Notes under the pieces: model-generated
Told to the model about the DNA's origin: nothing
The model's database searches: none
What the model saw: only the letters and a program-made list of their open reading frames with translations
Part shown: positions 42,081-56,150 of the stretch, piece by piece
How positions within the stretch are numbered: the stretch's first letter is position 1
How the letters are laid out: each line of letters opens with the position of its first letter
From: Agelaius tricolor
Lineage: Eukaryota; Chordata; Aves; Passeriformes; Icteridae
Length of the DNA stretch: 64,000 nucleotides
Assembly (NCBI GenBank): GCA_023055355.1
Contig: JALJCS010000053.1
Coordinates: 372,001-436,000, forward strand
Direction of reading: 5' to 3'
Translations under genes and position numbers: made by a program

Positions 42081-44859
42081 CCCCTTTTTCTCTTCCTCTG
42101 TCTCCCACACTGAGATTGCAGTGACACAATTTAAGATTACCAGTTCATTGCAAGGGAATTTGCAATTTTGCTGTGGAGGCAGGCTGATAATTTTGTTTGG
42201 GAGATGGGGCTCTCACTTTACACCTGGGTGCTCTTCATAAAGATCCAGTCCTTGGAGCCCCGTGGTGGGAGCGAAATGACAAAACACTTTGTGAATGAAC
42301 AGAGAAATTGAGATGAAAGACTGAAAAACACAAAAGGAATCAGAAACCAAGAGACAAGGGGGCCTCGATCAGCAGCTTGGCAAGTGCTTTTCATGTCTGT
42401 GGGGTGCAATGAAAAAGCAAGCCACACATCACCATTCAGGCTCCCGTAGGGCCTCATCTCGTTTCCTTTATTACAATGAAGAAAATGTATAACGTGGTCA
42501 GGGTTTTCAACCTGGGAGGTGTGTGAAAGCTCAATTTTTTTAATTTCTTTTTTTCTCTGAATTCAAATGACATAGAAGTTCACGAGGTTCCCAGCAATGC
42601 TCATTATTTAGTATGCACAAATATGTTCTCAGGTGATGAACAGGTGATGAGAAGCAGCAGGAAGGAGACGCTGGGAATGCAAATAAAGATGTGCCCACCT
42701 TGTGACTTTTGACTTGAGTGAGCCCAAAGGAGCACTGGGTCCTGTGTCAAAAAGATGTGGTGGTGTTCTCTTCTTTCTTTAAAATGAGAGAGTTTGTAGA
42801 GAGTGCCAGGCTGAGCTTTTTTTATTCTTTGGATGTGTTTGAGTTTTTTTGGGGGGGAAGGTTCCCCCTCAAACTCTGTTGAAGATGTCTGGGTTCACTC
42901 TGTGTTTTTATTTATTTATAGGCATTTCTATGGCACTCATCACCATAGTTATCTGTGCAAATCTTTCCTTTCCTATATCATATAATTAAATCTATACAAA
43001 ATACATGTGTTCTTGGCGGGGAAGTTAAACTCTGCTTTTGGAAGGGATTTGTGCCTTGCAATTAAACACTGCTTTTGCAGTGCTGTTACAAATTTCCATG
43101 TACGTGTGAGTGAGAAAATAGAGTCCTGGTAAGGCTGCACCCTCACACACCTGCTGCCCTGGGGTGTGGGGTCATTGCAGTCCAGTGCCTCTTTTGGGAT
43201 CTTTGGATTTGCCACCTTTCTGGGGTGCCCAAGGCGTTCCTCACTATTCCAGGCACCACCTGGGCTGAAAGGGCACTAACACACACACACCCACACTCTG
43301 ACCCTAAATGGGGAAATACAAAGTCCTCTTAGAAATATTTTTGCTATTTTTATTACATCTATGTGGAAGGGGCTCCTGGGAAGGTCAGCTCCCCCCTTTC
43401 AGCCTAAGGTTTGCAGGATGAGAAGCAGCAAGTGCTGGGAGAGGCTGGATCTTTCTGAGGAGCCAGCAGCAGCATGAGCCGGCACTGGTCACCTCCCCTC
43501 TGTGTCTGGCTTGTGCCCCTTCCTCTAAAGTCTAGAATTTGACTTTAACCTTCACTTGTTTGGAGTATTTCACAGTGAAATGTCCTTCTGGTGTCTGGTG
43601 CAGCAGTCATGGGTGTCCTGCAGGGCTCTCTGTGAGGACAAGCTGACAATGTCTCAAGGACAGATTTGCACGGGAAGCTGGATCAAAAGTTTGCCTGAGA
43701 AGGGTCAGTTCTGTGTGGATTCAACAAGTGGCAGGCCAGCATAGGTGGCCTTCCACAGCACATGGTGGGGGGAAACTCTGCTTTCTTATAAAAACACAAA
43801 CCCTGCACCAGCCCTGGTGATGGTCCTGCATGTGTTCCCTGGCTCAGGTGGGTGACCAGCCAGTGGTGCCTGGCATGGCAGCACTTGGTGGGCCATATTC
43901 ACACTCAGATGAACAGGGGATAATGCTTAAAAATAAGAGTTGACTCTCAAAGATTGCCTGCCTCCAGGGCTGACTGACTGCCACTGATTCACCTCTTAGG
44001 TCGGAATTTGTAAGATGCCTGGTGGTCTGGGCCCCATGGTGGTGACAACATGAACATCTTGGAGAAAATTCATCTGTCCCTTCCCCTCTTTGACAGCAGT
44101 TTGTTTCGCCCATTTTGGACAAAAAAAAAAAAAAAAACCACCAAAAAAAAAACCACCACCAAAAAGGGATAGCTGGATAGCTGCACTGATTTATTGCTTG
44201 AGGATCACCTTCTAGAGAGCCTTAGTTCTCAGAGGCAGAGTAACCATCTGTCCCCATAGCTGCACATACCTTGTTGCATCCTCAGCCACTCGTGAAAACC
44301 TCTGGCTCTCATTCTGATTTTGGCAGGCACACACCTAGCAGAGGTTTGCTCATCCCCTCTCAGGCACTACTCACGTGTTTTATGGCCTGGCTGAATCAGA
44401 CCTTACAGAGACACAGTTGTCCCTGGTTTATCAAGGTCTCTTGATCAGAGTTTGGCTTATCTGAGTCTCCAGCAAAATAAGGAAGGGTTACTGCCTTTTT
44501 TCTAGGTGGGAAAACCCATATGCTGATCTTCAGGAACAAAGAACCCCAATACTAATTGAATGCAGAGAATAATCATGTTTCAAGATTTTTGTGTCATTAG
44601 GCTGCACCTCGTTGAGTTTTTTTTTCCTTACCTTTTATTTCTACTATTTTATAGTAGAGGCAAACAAAGCAAGGTATTGCTGCTGGAACATGAAAGGAGG
44701 AACCTGCTGCTGGTGCTTGGAGGCTGGATGAAAAATCTTTTGCAAAGCATTTACAGACCAGTCAACACTCACATCTGTCTAGATGACAAATGCTGAGGGT
44801 ATTGCAGAAGAGTTAAGTGCGCTTTGGAGTAGGTGCAGGCTTCACCCTTAAAGTCTCCT
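42081..44859. other. Intergenic, no gene recognised
   Basis: Unique sequence with short frames only; an A17 run and A/ACC-rich stretch at about 44121-44165. Confidence 0.5.
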
Positions 44860-45245
44860 GCCGCGGACCAAGGAAGCGGAGCGCACACCAGGAGCTCTCT
44901 GGGCTGCACCAGCGGCAGCAGATGGTCCTGTGGAGCCGCGATTAATTGTTTTCTAGTGCCACCGTGAGGACTGCACATCCCGGGCTCTTTCCCGGTGAGA
45001 CGAGAGCTCCGGTCCAGCCCGAGCGCCCGGAGGGAGCTGCGCTGCCCGTGCCAAAATGCTCAGCGAGCATCGTCTCAGCCCTGCTGAGCCCTGCCTGCTT
45101 GTGCAGGGGCAGATTTGCCGGGAATTTAGGCTGGCAGCATCGATTTAAGTCAGGATCTGCCTGGGTAAAGGAATCGATGCACGGAGCTGGCTGCATGGAG
45201 CCGCTGGTGCTGCAGGAAATTTCGGAGCCATCCCGGCTGGATGCC
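44860..45245. promoter_or_regulatory. CpG-rich patch, possible promoter or enhancer
   Basis: CpG count rises well above the flanks (for example CCGCGGACC, GAGCCGCG, GAGCGCCCGG), 12 kb beyond the KLF4 poly(A) site. A donor-like CCG|GTGAGA lies near 44994. No coding exon was identified; it could start a non-coding transcript. Confidence 0.4.
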
Positions 45246-45609
45246 TTGCAGCTTTGGAAACCTAGGAAAGCAACTCGGTGCAGCATCAGACTCCCTAAAT
45301 AAACCAGGATCTTGTCTTTTAGCTGCTTGGCTCACTGATACAGCAACACAGTGGCTCTGCAGGGGTGTACATCACACACAGCAGTTCCCCATGAGCGTGC
45401 ACCCAGCTCGGTTGGTTTGTTTGTTTGTTTGTTTGTTCGTGTCATATTCAAACATCGCTCAGAAGATGAAATGAAAGTTGCGTATTTCATCTCACCCTCC
45501 AAAGCTGGCCAAAACGAGTGGCAGGCTTGCAGTCGTGCCAGGATATCTGGTGTATCTAAGAATGCCCAATGATGTTTTGGGAGGAAGCGTGCAGTAAGTT
45601 AAAAACAGG

Positions 45610-45705
45610 TTAAGGCACTCGTTTGGGACTCCAGAGAGCTGGCGTCAATTCCCAGCTCTGCCACAGACTCCCGGTGTGACCTGAGGCAAGCTATTTCCCT
45701 CCTGA
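45610..45705 (+). mobile_element. MIR/CORE-SINE-like relic
   Basis: The phrases GGCACTCGTTTGGGACTCCA, TCAATTCCCAGCTCTGCCAC and TGTGACCTGAGGCAAGC match the order and wording of the MIR tRNA-like head and CORE. Diverged, as expected of a pre-amniote or early amniote SINE; rare in bird DNA. Confidence 0.7.
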
Positions 45706-48700
45706 AACACTTTCATAGTCAGAGAAGGCAAAATCCCACTTCATGTGAGTTTTGCCTTTGACTTGGTGGAGCCAGCTCCCACCCACGCATTTCAGAGCTT
45801 AAAAATTAAATGCAGGCTTAAGCACCTTGCTGAAATAGTGCCAGAACTTACCTGCATTTCAGCTTCCTACACCTCGAAGAGGAACAAAGATCACTTCCCT
45901 ATTCCCACTCATTTTGCATGCCACGGCTGAAAGTCTGTTTGTCGTAGCACTGAGTGTAATTACGGGGCCATGCTGACCTGTTCCCCTGATAAACTGCAGC
46001 TCAAGCAAGAACCAGACTTGCTGGAGGCCTTGTGTTTGTCTGCTTTTGCTTGCTCTCCAATATTTTCATACCTTACCAGCCCCTCTGCACTTTAACTGGG
46101 AATAAACCATTCAGAGCCCATGCTGTTGGAGAAAAAAAATCAGTGTTTCTGCCTAGGTTCCCAGTGAGGGTCTCCTGCCTCTCCATTTTTTTTCCAGGGA
46201 ATGGCCTGCTGTGGCAGCATACAGCTAAGTTTATATAACTGGCTCCTCGGAGCGCTGCCCTGAACAGGATATTCCTGTTGGCTGTGCATTTGCTTAAACC
46301 AACAATTGTAGGTCCCAGCAGCCCTTGACAGGTACAAACAAGGAACCACAGCAAGGGCTGAGGGCAGGAGGGGATTACAGTGCTTAGCAAGAAATGGGCT
46401 CTGGAGTTTACATACATATCGCAGATGCGCTCCACAGGGTAAACAAATAGGGCATAAAAGCATATTTGGTTATTCAAATGGCCCCGATTGTTCCCATTAT
46501 GATGATGTCTCCCAGCATGTATTTAGTAACCCGCTAATTGACTTTGCATGCATCAGGAAGAAAACTTTTCACTATCTGTTTCAGGATGGTTTTTCTGATG
46601 GTATTTTCTTTTTAAGTTTTATTTATTTATCTCCGGGCACTGTTTGAAATGAAAATAGATCCTGGCTCCTGCTGGTATGCCTGTGCCAGAGCTGATGTTG
46701 GCCTGCTGTGAGCAGGGATGGATGGAAAAGTGTCTGCAGGTGCCTCCTCCAGCTCCAGGTCCTCCTCTTGCCCGCACAGTGGATGTGCCAGTGGTGGTTT
46801 GGCTCGACCAGGCTCCTGAGCTGCCTCCACTTAGAGCCTGAATATGCAAAGCAGTAGCCAAAGACAGCCTCGGTGAGATCTGGGTTATTTAAACCTCAGG
46901 TACATTTGCACGGCTCCAGCCTGACGGTCACAGACAGCGAGCACAACCGAGGCCCTCCAGGACATTTATCAAACTACTCACCCTCCACAGTGGGTTTTTG
47001 ATTTCAGCCTTAAATGCTTCAAGTAGTTTGTTTAGCTCTTCTGAAGGGGAAGCTGAAAAACCCATGGGGGAAGCAGAAAGCTAACAGAGCAATCAGTTGA
47101 GCAGCCCTCCATACTGGAGATGTGCATTAGAACAGCAAACATGATTTTTAGACATCTGACTGATAAAATGGTGCTTAATGCTTCTCTAGTTGTGAGGGTA
47201 AATTTGTTCTGGTCATACAGCAACAGTTGGCGAGCTGAATCATAACCAGCAAGATAAACACTTGTGGCAAAGTAACCTTTGCCCCCACATTCGAGTGGAT
47301 AAAGAGAATATAATCAGTCATTTTATTTTAGCCTTGTTTCATCTACAAAACTCTTGGGATCTGACACAAAATTTCGCTTTCCCTGTGCCAGTTTAATGTG
47401 GTTTGAGGGTTAACTTCATGGGGTGTCAGGCAGGTGGGTGGTGTGTGAGGGCTCAGAAAGCTCTGAGTTCTTTGGCTGTGGGGTGACAGAGATGCCAGGG
47501 CCAGGCTCCTGCTCCTGCACTGCCATACCCTGCCAGCTGTGACAGGGGAGGGGGACAGCAAACAGCCTTCCCTGCTGCACAGAGCTGCCTGACAGAGGGG
47601 CACAGCCTGGAATTCCATCAGCTGCTGCTCCTTCCCCCACAGACGACAGCGTTTTGTAGGTGATCGTGCCAGGAAAGCCTGGCAGTTCACAGACACCCCA
47701 CAACAAGCAGATGTCAGAGCCACACGAACTGAAAACTGGACAGTAGTTAGTGATAAACTCATATTTCAGCCCCACACTCTGAGGAGCACAGAAAAAATTC
47801 AGGCCTGGTTTGCAGGAGTTGGGGATGTGGCGATACCCTGCGTTTTGTGAACAGACCAGAGGTCTTGCAGCCTCTGGAGGAATTTCCCATCTTTATCCAT
47901 GACCAGGGCTGCCCCTGAGAACCTAGATTGTCCATTTGGGTTACAGCAGTGCCACAACTACAGCAGAACAAAAATTTAGGACCTGACACTGCCCCTCTCC
48001 TCCTGCTCCATCACAGGCCTGGGAGTGTGATCATGGAAAATACACTTAAAAAGAAATTGTTGGGGGGTAGAAAAAGGAAGAAAGGTATGGAAAAGGAGTC
48101 TGTCGGTGCACCAGAAGCCCTCTCATGTCACTGCAGCCCAGTTTTAAAACATGCACCAAGATTGGATTTTTGGAAGCACAACCCTGACGGTTTCAGTGGC
48201 AAAAGCTCTGCATGGTCAGTGGGACCTCGATTTTTGTCTAGGCTTGAAGGCATGGCCACCATATAAATAACCACCAAACATTTCAAAGCCTTTGAAAACA
48301 TTTCGTTTAATTTAACATTTTAATGCTAGGAATGGGCCAGGGTTTAGGTGTGGTGGTTTCACATATTTTTGGAACCTGTTTATCCGTCTTTTATTAAGAC
48401 TTTAAGAAGGCAGCTCAAAATACCTCAGTGACTCCAGTGATGCTGTAATTTCTGCTTCTTTGTTTTCTGCATGTGATTAAGGTAAATTTGTGTCTCCATC
48501 TCAAGCTGCTTCCTGGAGAGACACTCAGAGGCCAGCATCACAAGGTTTTGTTTAGTTTCGATTGCTTTCAGATCAATGGATGAGCTGGTGAGCAAAGGCA
48601 TGAAAATTTGTTTTGCACCTGGCATTGTCTTAAACCTACCCTAACTTACTTCCAGCTAAATTTCTTGCTTTGTCCTCTTTTAATAAAGACAACAAGTGAG

Positions 48701-50856
48701 TAATTGCTAAAAAGTGTATCCTGTCCTCGCAATGTTTGCTGTCCTTTCACAGACTGATATCTTTCAGCAGTGGAAAATTAGGAGTGGAAGCATCATCCCA
48801 GACAGAAAACTCTCAGCTCACATCTCATTGCAAGGACAGGGCTTTCCCAAGTGTCTCTGGTGAAGCACTTTAGCATTGAGATACTTGGGGGTTTCACCCC
48901 AAGTTTTTACCCCTGCCCGGCTGCTTCTTCCAAATCAAAAGGTTAAGTGACCTCAGCCCAGCCTTATTTGCCATCTCAGCATCCACAGAACTGTGTGATT
49001 GAAGGGACAGTGCTGCCACACCACATCTCTGACCAGCTGCTGTATGCTCAGGCTTGCTCCTGAAGCACCAGGGGTGACTTCATGTGCTGCATGACACAGA
49101 GAAGGGTTTAAAAAAAATCTGTGCACATGAAGAATTCCAGTCTGGAGAAGTCTCTCTCTGCTAAGCAAGGTTTTTTTCTGCAAATATTAGCATAAAACAC
49201 GAGTATCCAGACATTCCCCAACCACAGAGGCTCCTGCCCACATCAGAGGCCTGGTCCTGTTTGTCCTGGTCCCAGACACCAACCACCACACAGGAATTCA
49301 GGAGTTTCAGCTGTCCTGTGCCTCACTGTTTTACAGGAAGTTACCTCAGATCTTGGATGTGGTCCTTCCTGCCGTGCACACCACAGACTGGTTTCCATAA
49401 CATTGGAAATGGCCTTCAAAGATGTTTTTTAATAAAATACTGAACTGGGGGCTATCACCAAATCACAGAAACTTTTCCTGCTGTCTGAGGATGGATATGC
49501 ACGAAATTGAGATGCTCAGAAGCCAAGTTTATGTACTGTCCTGCTATGCTGTGAATTTGGACCTTTGATTCCTTGCCTCTCTAAAGGTTTGCCAGTAGAG
49601 TCTTCTTCTTTTTCTTTTTTTCCCCCTTTTTAAGCAATTTGCATCCATTTTTATGCTAAATGGAGAAGGCAGCTTGCAGAACCCCTATCAGCAGCTTTGT
49701 GCCTCTGAGCTGGAGGGATACTACAGGATCCAGCAGAGATTATTCTGAACAACACCTGCCATTTACAACTGCTGAATGAAGCAGAATGCGTTTCCAATTC
49801 CCTCCACAGAACACAGTGTTTTCCTCCCTACAACATGCATCACCATAATGAGAATTAGTGCAGATGGTCTAAACAGGTTTGTACTGCATCTTTATTTTTC
49901 ATTTTGCCCTGCCTGGGACATGGCAGACAAGCAGAAGGATTTTATCTTCTGAACCACTCCTTGGACCAACAGCAAATGTTCTGTGTGTCTTTGTGTCTCT
50001 CCCTCACTTTGCTCCAAAAAGTGACAATTGAGTGAATACCCTGGGAGATCCTCTCCTCTGGCACGAACAGGACATTTTTCAGCTCACCAGCACAGCACAG
50101 AGTGTGTTCTGCAAGGGCTGTTGATTTTCTGTTGATTATTTCCTGCCCTCTGTTGGTTTTCTTTCCTCCCACCTGCTCGTCTCTTCCTGGTCCCTGCAGC
50201 AAGAAGGAATTTAAACCTTCTCACGTGGAGCTGCAAGCTTGGAGAAGGGAACACTACCACCTTCAGAGGGCTGGTGGAAGAGCAGCTGGAAGTGCACATG
50301 GGCTGTCTCCAAGCCTGGCTGCAAGAAACATTTACATTTACATTTTCTCCTCATTATTCTGCTCCTGGGGGACTTTATCTGCTCCCCACACCAGCTGCAC
50401 CACATCTCTCCTGATCTCTATGTTCAAATGCACTACCAGATACAATCTAGGGATTTTTTTAAAATATCCTCTTGGCTCGTTGGGTTTTTTGGGTTTTTTT
50501 TTAGTTTTCTGACCTCCAAATGCACACAATCAATTTGAGGAGCCTGGGCTTTCCACAGAATATTGGAACCAGCCATGAAAAAAAATGTAAGATAAAGTAG
50601 TGCAGCAGCAGTCTTATGAAAATCGGATTCCTCTTTCCAGAACTTGGTTTTCAAGGTGAAATTTCATGTTTCAGTCCAGTCACTTGTTTGCTCCTGCACA
50701 GCAGTGCCTTTGCACCAGGAGGTGCTGGTCCATCACATTTCCTCTGAGCAGGGCGCTGAGTGCTGTTTTACATGGTTTTTATTAGAGGTAAAGCTGTAAA
50801 GAGAGAGGACTGCAGACCGTGTTGCATCCCTTCAGATGCTGACAGCCCTGGAGCAA
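45706..50856. other. Intergenic, no gene recognised
   Basis: Unique sequence. A homeobox/POU-like cluster (CTAATTGACTTTGCATGCAT) lies near 46533. Overlapping frames at 47343-47775 have no recognisable content. Confidence 0.5.
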
Positions 50857-51193
50857 TCTGGGTGTGTCCTGTCCTTCTTCTTCTTCTTCTTCTTCTTGTC
50901 CTCCATCTTCTGCTGTCATGGTGGCACTTCTGGATTGGTTTAGAGACAGACTGTCTAACATGGGTGATAGGTATTGGAAAATTATTGTAAATTAAGTACA
51001 CGTAGTTCATAGTATAAAAAGATAACACTGCCCTAAGGGTGGTCTGTGGGCCTCAACCCAACCTGCTGGACAGACCTCAGCAGGTCTGAAAAAGAATGTA
51101 ATAGATAAGAGAAAATAAACAACCTTGAGAATGGGAGCTGAGGAATCCTGACTTCTTCTTCAGTCTTGTGGCTGGGAAAAAGACTCTTTAATA
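50857..51193 (+). mobile_element. 5'-truncated LTR of a CTT-rich ERV family
   Basis: Shares GGGTGTGTCCTGTCC, a (CTT)n array, GTCCTCCATCTTCTGCTGT, GATAGGTATTGGAAAATTAT and GGTCTGTGGGCCTCAACCC with the LTR at 56206-56836. About 250 bp of the 5' part is missing. No internal region follows. Confidence 0.85.
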
Positions 51194-54100
51194 CCTTGGG
51201 AGCCATTTCAGCAACAACAAACTTGAGATCATCCCTCCTCATCATTCCTCTGTCAAACAAAGATGGTGTTCTGAGACCTTCTTGCAGCACTTTTAGCCAA
51301 AGGCAAGACCATGGTGGGGTTGTGGTTCTGGCAGAGAATGGGAGCTCCTTGCCCCGGCACAGGGGTTGCCCCAGGATGCTCAGGGATGCCTGCACAGCCT
51401 GATGGAGAGGTAGCACCAAAATCTCCTTGTCACTGAGGTTTCTGAGAAGCCTCAGCTACTGCCTGTCGCAATTACACACAGGAGGATTAATGAGGAGAAA
51501 GAGTCCAAATTTTGTTTTCTCTTGCTGGCTCAGCTAAAACACAGACTCAGTGGCAAGAGGGCTGCTAAGTCTGCTCTGAAGAAAACAAGGGTCATGGGTG
51601 GGTCACCTCACACCCTGCTTTGGGAACTCCTCCGTGTCTTAGAGGCAAAATCACCAGTGTGATAACCTGTGGAAGAGGTTCCAAGGGCTGCAAAAAGGCA
51701 AGAATGGCATGGTCAGCCCACAGCTGGCCCCAGAGCACAACCCAGCTGGAAATGTGGCTGTCCCAGGCCACCCCGTGCTATTTCAACAACACAGACCTGC
51801 CAGCCAAGAAGGGATGAGCTTTTGTCCAGAGATCCAATATCACCTCCAGAAAAGAGCTGTTAGGCTAATGCACAATATGCCCTGGAGCAAACTGCCTCAC
51901 TTCTGCTGCAGCAGGGATTTCTGTAGGAAAACCTCAGCAGGGCTGTAAATCAGGGAAAATCAGTGCCAGCCTGGCTACAGTGGAGCAGTCCCAGTGTGAT
52001 GTCAGTGCCCCAGAGACCCATCCCAGGAGGGGTGGCCTGTTTTGGGGGCTGCTGTGTGTGATTTGGACACGCCTGATCCGGGCAGGCTGGCCAGAACTCT
52101 GGTGAGATCTGCAAATGCATTTGGCAAAAAGTGTGCCAGGAGGAGCTGCTGAGCCTAAACACCCTGGAAGTTTCACCTCTTCTTGGAAATCCTTCTCTGG
52201 GCTGTGAAGCAGCCTCCTGAGTCAGAGGGCAGTGGGTGGCAAAGGTCAGCAAACCTTACATTTGCTTCTTAAGAGGTGCTTCTGGAGGATCAAGCAAACA
52301 AAATTCCTGAATCCAGAGCCATTTGAATCAACAGCTTCTTTGTGTCAGTGCAAGGAATAAATCACCATCGACCTAGAGGAAATTTTAGGTGCAGAAAGAT
52401 GGCTTCAGCCCCTCAGCTCCTGGACAAGAGAGCCTGATATTTCTCATTTAGTCATGACTAAATGATAACTAGACGTCCAGGAGAGAGACAACTAAAAATG
52501 CATTGCCTCCCAGCTTCTGACCCCTGTTGTTCTTAGAAAGCCAAAAAACAGCTGTGCAGCAGTGACTCAGCCTGGCCATTGCTCCCTTTAAGGGTCAGCT
52601 GGTCGTTGTTATCACTTTGCTTCAAATGCTGAGGAGGTTTGCACTTTCTAAGAATGAAGAATGTCATTACAGCTTCCTGTTGCCAACAGGAGTCTCTGCT
52701 TTTGTGCAATTCTCCTTGTTGATACCAGCCAGGCACACCCCAAGCACAAACCTCTTTATTTAAACAACCAAAATGCTTTATAGTCCTCCCTTGGAAATGT
52801 GCAAGCCACCCCAGAGCTGAAACTTTTCTCTCCAGACCACAGCCAAATCAAAACCAAAAGCTGTCAGTGTGGAAGACCTGCTTGGAATATTTGCATTTGA
52901 ATGTCCAGGAGGTTTTGTCTCACCTTATGTAGGTTTTTAAAGCCAGCTATAAACCTTATGGTTCTAGATTTCACCCTTAAGGTTCTGCATCCTGGAATTT
53001 GATTCAACCAAGGTCCACCTTCATCTGTGAAAGTGAATATCTCCTTTTTGCTTGTGTTCAAGCATGTTTCAGCATGTTGTTTAGCATATGGGGAAGGCAC
53101 AACACAACAAAGCAGACCCACTGTTTCATCAGAGGTATCTGAAACCAGAAAAAAGCTGAGTGTTTCACAGCAAAATGTGGCAGCTTGGGCTGCTGGTTCT
53201 GCCCTCATGGAAGGGCTGGCAGGTGGGTGTTAGACCAGCACGAGCAGCAGAGCTGATGTGCTCTGAGGCTCAGCAATGCACAGTGTGTGACTACAGATAA
53301 AAACACAAATAAAAATCTAGCAGTGAGCAAAGAGCCCTGCTCTCCTGCTGTTCTTTGTCACTGTCCTGCTGTTATTTATATGCTGAATTTGTGAATTTAT
53401 TCTATTATGAAATTCATCAAAATTATGTTCACTGCTTTTAGTCTTCATAGTGGTGGAATGCCATACTCTGCTTCTGATCTGTCTTCTAAAACGGGTGCAG
53501 AAGGGGAGAAGGACCCATTTATTGTTTGGTTGTTTGTTGTTGTTTTTTTTTTAACAACAATTTATATTTATTTAGGAATAACTCTTGAGTTTCCAAGGCT
53601 GGGAGAACCCACCCCTCCAGCCTGTGGGCTGTAGTGGGAGCTCAGAGCAAGTTCTGCACCAGGGTCATCCCCTCCATCCTCCTGGATGTCAGGACCATGC
53701 TGCCACCAGCTCTGAGGAAGGATGCTCAGACAGCAGGGCTGATTTAATAATTGAATAATTTCCTATTCCTCCCCTGGCCCAGCAGAGATTCAGCACATTG
53801 CCTGTATCTTGTTTTTCTTCAAACTCTCCCAGGGCATTTGGAGAGCACCTGTGGCCTAAAGCAGAGCTCCTGTAAAGGCATCAGCCCTTGCCATGGCCAG
53901 AATTAACACAGAGGTGGTGCCTAAACCTTCTCTGGAGGGAGGATGTGCTCATGACACCCCAGTACAGCAGAACAAAATGGCCCAAGCTGGTTTTCCCAAG
54001 CCTCAGCCCACTGGGAGATGTCTGAGTTCCTTTTTGCATGCAAACCACTGGAAGACACAATTCCACACAGGAGCTCCCTAGAGAAATTGGACCATCCAAC

Positions 54101-55320
54101 GATTGGAAAGGGTGGGAAATCTTCAAGAGGAAATAAGCACCAAAATACTCAGTAGGATGAGGAAAACCACGGGAAAAAAATAGGAAACCACAAAGAGACA
54201 GCAGGGCATGGTCCAACAGAAATGCAACAGCTAGACAAGCCTCAGCTTTCTTAGGAAGAGTTCAGGTTGGGTTTTCTGCAGTGGAAAAATGACACAAAGA
54301 TGGAGAGACACTGTCATGGACTGCACTTTCCTAGGAGGCCAGACAGAAACCAGGCTCATCCTCCAAGTGTCCAACACAAGCTCCATGGTGCTGATGGAGC
54401 CACAGCAGCTCCATCCAGCAGGATTCCACATGATGGGGCAGGCAGGGCCACAGAAATGTGAGAAAAGCCAAGCCAGGTATTCCACACTGCACAATTACCA
54501 TTTAAAGGGAGGGCAACAAAGCCTTTCAGGGTTCTTGCAGCTGGTATGGCTATCCACAGCATTTTATATTACATTTTTGGGAATATGGAGAAAAAGGGAC
54601 AAAGGATGTCACTTAAGGGTGGCATCCTCACTTGACATTCAAGGATGTCACTGAAAAGTCACAGATTTCCTGTGTATTGAGACAAAACCACTGAGTCCAG
54701 TTTTACAGCCAGGATGCCAAGACAGAGAAAAACACTAATTAATTGCATAGTAAGGCAGTGATTTGGAAAAAAAACCAACCCAGCACACAAGGATAAATCA
54801 GCCCAAAAGCACATGTCATTCCCCATGTGCTTTCTTCCTCTGTGACCAGCACCATCTGCTTCAAAACAAAAAGGCATATGCTGCTATATTGAGACTTCTC
54901 TGAAGCCCAAATTTGCTCATTTAGAGTCTTTGGGTATCTGCAGTGGAGCACAGTGCAGAAAGAATCCATTTTAAAGAGAAGGGCGTGCTGCAGTGTCTCA
55001 CACCTAGCAGAGCAGGGCTCAGGAGGAGCTAACAGCAGCTGAGAGCTGGAAGTGGACGCTGAAACTGGGATTGAGGGCTGCCTTTTAAAGGGATGGGCAG
55101 CGAGCCTGTCACCAACAGCAGAGGGAAGCACAGAGTCACCGTTCCCGGCAAGAGCCAGAGCACATTCTAAAGCTGCTTATTGATCCCAGCACAGCAGTAG
55201 CTGCAAGACAGCTGGTTACGAAAGGCAGAGACAGAAGAACTGCTGGTCCTCGGTGGAAGGGTGATCTGTATTGTGAAATACACAGCTGTGTTTCATGTCA
55301 GGTGCATACAAGCAACATGT
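51194..55320. other. Intergenic, no gene recognised
   Basis: No coding gene and no recognised repeat family; a T10 run near 53541. Confidence 0.45.
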
Positions 55321-55325
55321 GTATT

Positions 55326-56150
55326 TGTGATTGTAATATGTGTGGAAACCGACCATGGGACAGTTATAAAGATGAATTCTAATAATAACTGAGGAAAGTA
55401 AAGCATGGAAGAAAGCCTTTGAACCTATCTTTTGTTCATAATTAACCTTTATAAGTCTTTAGTTGATTTAGGAGCATTTTAATTAAAGCTTTAAGGATGT
55501 TTCTTTTTGACAGGAACTTTCTGCTTGTAGCTAAGCCTTAAAGAGTTCTGCAATAATAACCTTTTGAAGTATAATTTTAGAATATTGCTTGTAGTAAGGA
55601 TCTTTGAAACTGTAGCTGTAGAATATATTAAAAAGGAAACATGCTTATCTCACTCCTTGACAAAACATGAAAAGCAGCTTGAGAAAGGAAGATGAACATC
55701 ACCTCAAGGATTTATAGTTTTGACCAAGGGAAGCTGGACATCACTGTTATGAGATTTATAGTCCTTGAAATGAAAAGGTGGACCCACATCTGGGGAGCTG
55801 GACCTCAGCAGATGGGATTCATCTTCCTTCTTTCAGAAACCGGACCACCACCATCTGGGATACTCCTTTCTGGGATACATCCTGAGAAAAACTAAATCAC
55901 AATAGTGTACAGAATTGTGACATAAAAATTGGGAATAGAAACTGCTGATGAGTAAAAATTGGGAATAGAAACTGCTGAGAAAGCTGATGAGTACCCCTAT
56001 AAATACCTGTAACCCTCAACTATCGGTGTTTAGTGGGAGGGAAAACTTCCCCCACTGTACCCAGCACTGTAATCCTCATACTTTACCATATTAAATAATA
56101 AATTGATTGCTGCTTGAATATTGGCCTAGTCAAGCTTCTCATTTTTAACA
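55326..56150 (+). mobile_element. Solo LTR of an endogenous retrovirus, 825 bp, with 5-bp target duplication
   Basis: Begins TGTGATTG and ends TTTTTAACA, flanked by GTATT at 55321-55325 and 56151-56155. TATA box TATAAA at 55998-56003 and AATAAA at 56097-56102 fix the + orientation and leave an R region of roughly 70-90 bp. The 5-bp duplication fits class III (ERVL-like) integration. An internal 30-bp tandem duplication (TAAAAATTGGGAATAGAAAC...) lies at about 55925-55985. No internal genes. Confidence 0.9.
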
